The notes beneath the pieces are model-generated. The model saw only the letters and a program-made list of their open reading frames with translations. It did no database searches and had not been told where the DNA came from. 8,973 nucleotides of DNA from Candidatus Aegiribacteria sp. (GTDB taxonomy: Bacteria > Fermentibacterota > Fermentibacteria > Fermentibacterales > JCC-6): positions 1-8,973 of the forward strand of contig DAOWJX010000014.1 in NCBI GenBank assembly GCA_030640155.1, given 5' to 3'. Shown here one piece after another: positions 5,956 to 8,973 of this stretch. The position numbers were made by a program, and so were the translations under genes. The number at the start of each line of letters is the position of its first letter. Position 1 is the stretch's first letter.

Positions 5956-7051
5956 CTTCACCCTCCAGATGCGTATCTGTTCCCAGAAGGCTTGATCTTA
6001 CATTCTCAAGCCTTATCGAGTCGACCATTGAGTTGATTCCAAGTTTCTCAAATGCGGGAAGTCCTTCTCCACCAAGTATCAATGGCGTGGTAAATACGCT
6101 CAGAGTATTCACAAGCTTCTTCCTGAGAAGCATTGTTGCAAGCCCCCTGCCGCATTCACACAGAATCTCGCCAAATCCCTCAGAAGCTGTGCGTTCAAGA
6201 AGAAGTGTCAGGTTAAAACCGTAACCCGTGGAATCAGCCGGAAATCCCCAGATGTCGGCTCCGAACTCTCTCTGGAATTCCTGAATGTTACCGGAAACAC
6301 TTTCAGGAACAGCGATTATAACTCTTCCGGGTTTTTCGAATATTTTTCTTGAATTCCCGAGATCACCTGTTGCTGAGACTACAATCCGAGCGGGCTGCTC
6401 TCCAGTATATTCGGACCCCCGCGATGTCAGTTCGGGATCATCGTATCTGACAGTACCGGCGCCCGTCATTACCGCTTGAGCTGAAGCTCTCATCCGGTGA
6501 ACCTGTTTTCGGGACTCTTCGCATGACAGCCACCTGCTGCCACCATCCTTCGCCGCTGTCCTGCCGTCCATGCTGAGAGCCATTTTAAGTGTAATCCAGC
6601 TTCTCGATGTCCTGAGATAATGCAGGTATACTCTGTTGAGTATCTCAGCTTCATCTAACAGCACGGATGTTTCAACTTCAATACCGACCGATTCCAGCTG
6701 CTTTTTTCCTTTCCCTGATACATTCGGATGAGGATCAAGCATGGCGATAACGACTTTTCTGATTCCAGCATTGATTATCGCGTCAGTGCAGGGACCTGTT
6801 CTGCCATAATGGCAGCATGGCTCAAGTGAGACTACGATAGTACCGGACGATGCTGCCGCACCGGCTTCAGAAAGAGCGACAATCTCGGCATGCGGCGCTC
6901 CGCACTTTTCGTGGAAACCCTCCCCGACGCTGTTACTGCTGCTGTCAAGAACAACCGCTCCCACCATTGGATTGGGAAAGACGGCTTTTCTGCCCAGTAT
7001 AGCAAGTTCCAGGGCTCTTTTCATTGCCTGGATTTCAGGAAGGGAAGTCAT
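5936..7051 (-). CDS. ribD: Bifunctional pyrimidine deaminase / reductase RibD
   Basis: This 371-residue enzyme performs the second and third steps after GTP ring opening. Residues 1-145 are the zinc deaminase, with PNPMVGAVV (26-34), HAE with His54 and Glu56, and EPCCHYGRTGPC, supplying zinc ligands Cys79 and Cys88. From about residue 150 the NADPH-dependent reductase follows: WITLKMALSMDGRTA (152-166), AVMTGAGTVRYDDPELTSR (193-211), LCECGRGLA near 297-305 and TTPLILGGEG (321-330). All key residues are present, so both activities should be intact. The ATG at 7051 shares one base with the stop of the upstream lipoprotein gene (TGATG). No good ribosome site is visible, so it probably depends on reinitiation by ribosomes ending that gene. 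A later ATG at codon 10 is less likely. Confidence 0.96.
   Translation of the reverse strand: MTSLPEIQAMKRALELAILGRKAVFPNPMVGAVVLDSSSNSVGEGFHEKCGAPHAEIVALSEAGAAASSGTIVVSLEPCCHYGRTGPCTDAIINAGIRKVVIAMLDPHPNVSGKGKKQLESVGIEVETSVLLDEAEILNRVYLHYLRTSRSWITLKMALSMDGRTAAKDGGSRWLSCEESRKQVHRMRASAQAVMTGAGTVRYDDPELTSRGSEYTGEQPARIVVSATGDLGNSRKIFEKPGRVIIAVPESVSGNIQEFQREFGADIWGFPADSTGYGFNLTLLLERTASEGFGEILCECGRGLATMLLRKKLVNTLSVFTTPLILGGEGLPAFEKLGINSMVDSIRLENVRSSLLGTDTHLEGEVVYWTD
5961..5966 (-). promoter_or_regulatory. Ribosome binding site for ribE
   Basis: On the minus strand GGAGGG precedes the TTG at 5955 by five bases (TGAAG). Its last base overlaps an in-frame GTG (5961-5959), which argues against that codon as the start. 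Confidence 0.8.
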
Positions 7052-8841
7052 CAGGGGATTTCCAGTTCCCTGATACTGAGCCTGCCGATTGCTGAATTGA
7101 CAACGTACTGAGACTCAAGATCACCTGTGGCCAGAATGATGTGTGTTGCATCAGCTACGTACTGTCCAAAGGTCGGGTCCATCTTTACCCATTCTCCCAC
7201 CCATATCATCGGCCAGGCATGGAATCCGAACGATCCGTCGAGGTATACGATTCCCGCGCATATCCTTGCGGGAAGCCCAGCAGCTCTTGCAAGAGCAACT
7301 GTAAGGATGGTGTGTTCATTGCAGTCACCCCTGAGATTCTCCATCACGTCAACAGCTGATGGAAGAGAAATAGTTGGACTGTTTTCCACTGCTCCATCAA
7401 CAAAAGACGATATCCTTCTTGCAGCCTCCCAGGAATCTTCACAACCATCTGTAAGGATCAGAGCTTTTTCGATTATTATGGAATCATCGCTCTGTATCAT
7501 GGCTTCGGGGAGAACATACTCCTCAAGTTCTTCAGGTATGGATGGAGGATACGGAAGACTGTTATCCGGAAGTCCGGTCGAAACGGTTACTGTACATCCG
7601 GAAGCAGACTGAACAGACGGTATGTCGAGCTGAAAAACGGTCCAGTCAATATCCCCTTCAAGAAGAAATATTCGCGTTCCGGTACTTCTGGGATTCCGTA
7701 TGCGTGTGGAGGAGACCGCGAATACCTCGTAGAGATCCCTGGTGGCAACAACATCACCACTCTGACCAGGCGGCACCCTTGTCATGTCCATTCCAAGGCC
7801 GGCTTCGTACTCCCTTACGATCTGTCCCCTGTAAACCCATACGCTGTTCCTTGTGCCCATCTGGGAAATTTCAAGCTTCGCTGCGTTCACGGTATCTCCA
7901 AGCAGAGATACGTTCTCGAACTCAATGCATACGGCAGTTGCGCTCAGGATCATCCCGCTTGCAGGATCGAAAGACTGGAATGTTCTTTCCTGCCCCACCT
8001 CCCATTCCATCGAAGCACAGGCCAGATCAGCCAGAACGGGCAGATAGTCTTCGGGCACTACAGTGGAGTTCTCGATGGTCCTTCCGGCAGTACCTATTTC
8101 AGTAACAAGCAGCGAATCCCTGCGAACGGCAGTAATGGAAATTTCGGCTGAACCGTCCGACATTATCATCTCCATATGTCCGAGATCGAATGTTCTATCG
8201 GTCACAGCCGTCATGGTCATCTCAATATCACGCTGGTTTCCCATCAGAATCATATTCCAGCTGATTGACTGCGTTATCAGGAGTGAATCGGTACCGAGTT
8301 CCTGAACATTAAGCTCCATATAACCGACATCATCACCCATTATGGACACAGCGAACTTCTGATAATTTGATGAAATAGCTTCTACATCAACTTCAGAATT
8401 TTGTGTATTAATTGCACCAGATTGAGAAACTGATAATATCATATCCCTATCTAGACTACATTCGAATATTGGTTCGTTACCTGTTGGGTCCAAATGAAGA
8501 TAACCTGTCCAGTTCCATTCTGAATCACCTGGAAGATAAGCATGGAGATAGATTGCACTTGGATGTTCTCTGAATTCGTATCCTGTACTTGAAGCTACTT
8601 CTCTGTATTTTGAATATAAAAAATCTTTAATACTTTCCCTGCTTACATCTCCCCAAATTTTATAGTGTATTTCAATTTGCGTTTTAACTACAATATCGTA
8701 AACATCGTGGAATGTTACTTCTGATTGTATTTCTACATCATTTTCAATCTCTGAATCATAACTCTCTCCAGAGCCGCAGCCGCTGGCGAGTACTGGAACA
8801 ACAATCAACAGAATCAGAGTTAATATTTTTCCGGGTTTCAT
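7051..8841 (-). CDS. Lipoprotein with C-terminal transglutaminase-like domain
   Basis: This 596-residue protein is exported and lipid-anchored. MKPGKILTLILLIVVPVLASGC has a basic start, a hydrophobic stretch and a lipobox with Cys22; Gly at +2 gives no inner-membrane retention signal. Residues 28-167 are encoded by an AT-rich stretch and look like a separate small alpha/beta domain (IYLHAYLPGDSEW). A beta-rich middle follows, including WVYRGQIVREYEAGLGMDM, a pattern seen in transglutaminase-associated lipoproteins. Residues from about 455 form the transglutaminase/papain-like core with an intact triad: Cys507 in RGDCNEHT, His541 in FGFHAWP and Asp555 in MDPTFGQ. It may act as a periplasmic peptidase or crosslinker; the substrate is unknown. 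I chose the ATG at 8841 because GGAGG lies six bases upstream and a signal peptide starts there; an upstream GTG at 8904 would bury it. The stop overlaps the ribD ATG. Confidence 0.85.
   Translation of the reverse strand: MKPGKILTLILLIVVPVLASGCGSGESYDSEIENDVEIQSEVTFHDVYDIVVKTQIEIHYKIWGDVSRESIKDFLYSKYREVASSTGYEFREHPSAIYLHAYLPGDSEWNWTGYLHLDPTGNEPIFECSLDRDMILSVSQSGAINTQNSEVDVEAISSNYQKFAVSIMGDDVGYMELNVQELGTDSLLITQSISWNMILMGNQRDIEMTMTAVTDRTFDLGHMEMIMSDGSAEISITAVRRDSLLVTEIGTAGRTIENSTVVPEDYLPVLADLACASMEWEVGQERTFQSFDPASGMILSATAVCIEFENVSLLGDTVNAAKLEISQMGTRNSVWVYRGQIVREYEAGLGMDMTRVPPGQSGDVVATRDLYEVFAVSSTRIRNPRSTGTRIFLLEGDIDWTVFQLDIPSVQSASGCTVTVSTGLPDNSLPYPPSIPEELEEYVLPEAMIQSDDSIIIEKALILTDGCEDSWEAARRISSFVDGAVENSPTISLPSAVDVMENLRGDCNEHTILTVALARAAGLPARICAGIVYLDGSFGFHAWPMIWVGEWVKMDPTFGQYVADATHIILATGDLESQYVVNSAIGRLSIRELEIP
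8341..8760. other. Low-G+C island inside the lipoprotein gene
   Basis: My hand count gives 141 G or C in 420 bases (34%). Bases 8221-8340 count 44%, 8761-8820 count 53%, and a sample deeper in the same gene (7981-8040) counts 58%. The island covers residues 28-167, directly after the lipobox and before the main body of the protein. The reading frame continues through both edges without stops. Confidence 0.8.
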
Positions 8842-8847
8842 CTGGTT

Positions 8848-8852
8848 CCTCC
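8848..8852 (-). promoter_or_regulatory. Ribosome binding site for the lipoprotein gene
   Basis: On the minus strand GGAGG lies six bases (AACCAG) before the ATG at 8841. It fixes the start at the signal peptide. The 59 bases between this gene and the upstream stop at 8901 show no clear promoter, terminator or FMN riboswitch elements. Confidence 0.8.
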
Positions 8853-8900
8853 GGTAAAGTTTTCTATGGCTGCCGCGATCCGCTTTCCGGCCTTCCCGTC

Positions 8901-8973
8901 TCACATGGGAATGACAGGAGGAACATCGGGTCGATTTGCAATCTGTTTTGCTACAGCATCAGGAATGGAAGAT
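8901..8973 (-). CDS. C-terminal tail of an unidentified protein (partial)
   Basis: The minus strand is open from the window edge to a TGA at 8903-8901. It encodes SSIPDAVAKQIANRPDVPPV followed by IPM and stop. The residue mix looks like real protein and the frame ends 59 bases before the lipoprotein ATG on the same strand, so it is probably the preceding operon gene. Too little is present to name a family, and a stretch of 24 codons could be open by chance. Confidence 0.45.
   Translation of the reverse strand, partial: SSIPDAVAKQIANRPDVPPVIPM

Noticed and set aside
7542..8105. 187-codon plus-strand open frame opposite the lipoprotein gene
   Set aside because: It is rich in Arg, Ser and Pro with no domain pattern, lies antisense to a gene with clear catalytic motifs, and is typical of a shadow frame.
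8842..8973. Possible FMN riboswitch upstream of the rib operon
   Set aside because: The conserved aptamer segments are not visible, and much of the interval is probably the coding tail of the upstream gene.
1..8973. CRISPR array, tRNA, rRNA or transposase gene
   Set aside because: I found no regularly spaced direct repeats, no cloverleaf-like sequence and no transposase or integrase motifs on either strand.

Overview
The window looks like a chromosomal segment from an uncultured Gram-negative-type bacterium of moderate G+C content. I infer a diderm from a lipoprotein with a clear lipobox and from the mix of surface-glycan and riboflavin genes. The codon use (many AGA/AGG arginines, TTG starts) and the unfamiliar lipoprotein would fit a candidate phylum, but I cannot place the organism from sequence alone.

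Layout. Bases 1-125 hold no convincing gene, only an inverted repeat and a possible promoter. A two-gene plus-strand unit follows: a SAM-dependent methyltransferase (126-911) and a family-4 glycosyltransferase (913-2010), probably for glycan or glycolipid synthesis. It converges on a long minus-strand operon. Read in its direction of transcription, that operon starts with the tail of an unidentified gene at the right edge (8901-8973). Next come a transglutaminase-fold lipoprotein (7051-8841), ribD (5936-7051), ribE (5344-5955), ribBA (4125-5354), ribH (3623-4141), nusB (3191-3616), a calcineurin-type metallophosphoesterase (2422-3132) and a small four-helix membrane protein (2020-2361).

How the genes work together. 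RibBA makes both riboflavin precursors: the pyrimidine from GTP and the four-carbon unit from ribulose 5-phosphate. RibD deaminates and reduces the pyrimidine, RibH joins the two halves into lumazine, and RibE dismutates lumazine to riboflavin. Every junction from the lipoprotein through ribH overlaps, and ribE and ribBA appear to use TTG starts set by good Shine-Dalgarno sequences. I see no FMN riboswitch in the short leader available. NusB next to rib genes is a common bacterial arrangement.

Most notable. (1) The lipoprotein gene carries a 420-base island of about 34% G+C just after its signal peptide, while its flanks are about 44-58%; this suggests an acquired domain. (2) Two identical palindromes in opposite orientation bracket the phosphoesterase/membrane-protein pair. 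One of them holds the stop codons of both converging genes, and a degenerate tandem half-copy overlaps the nusB stop.
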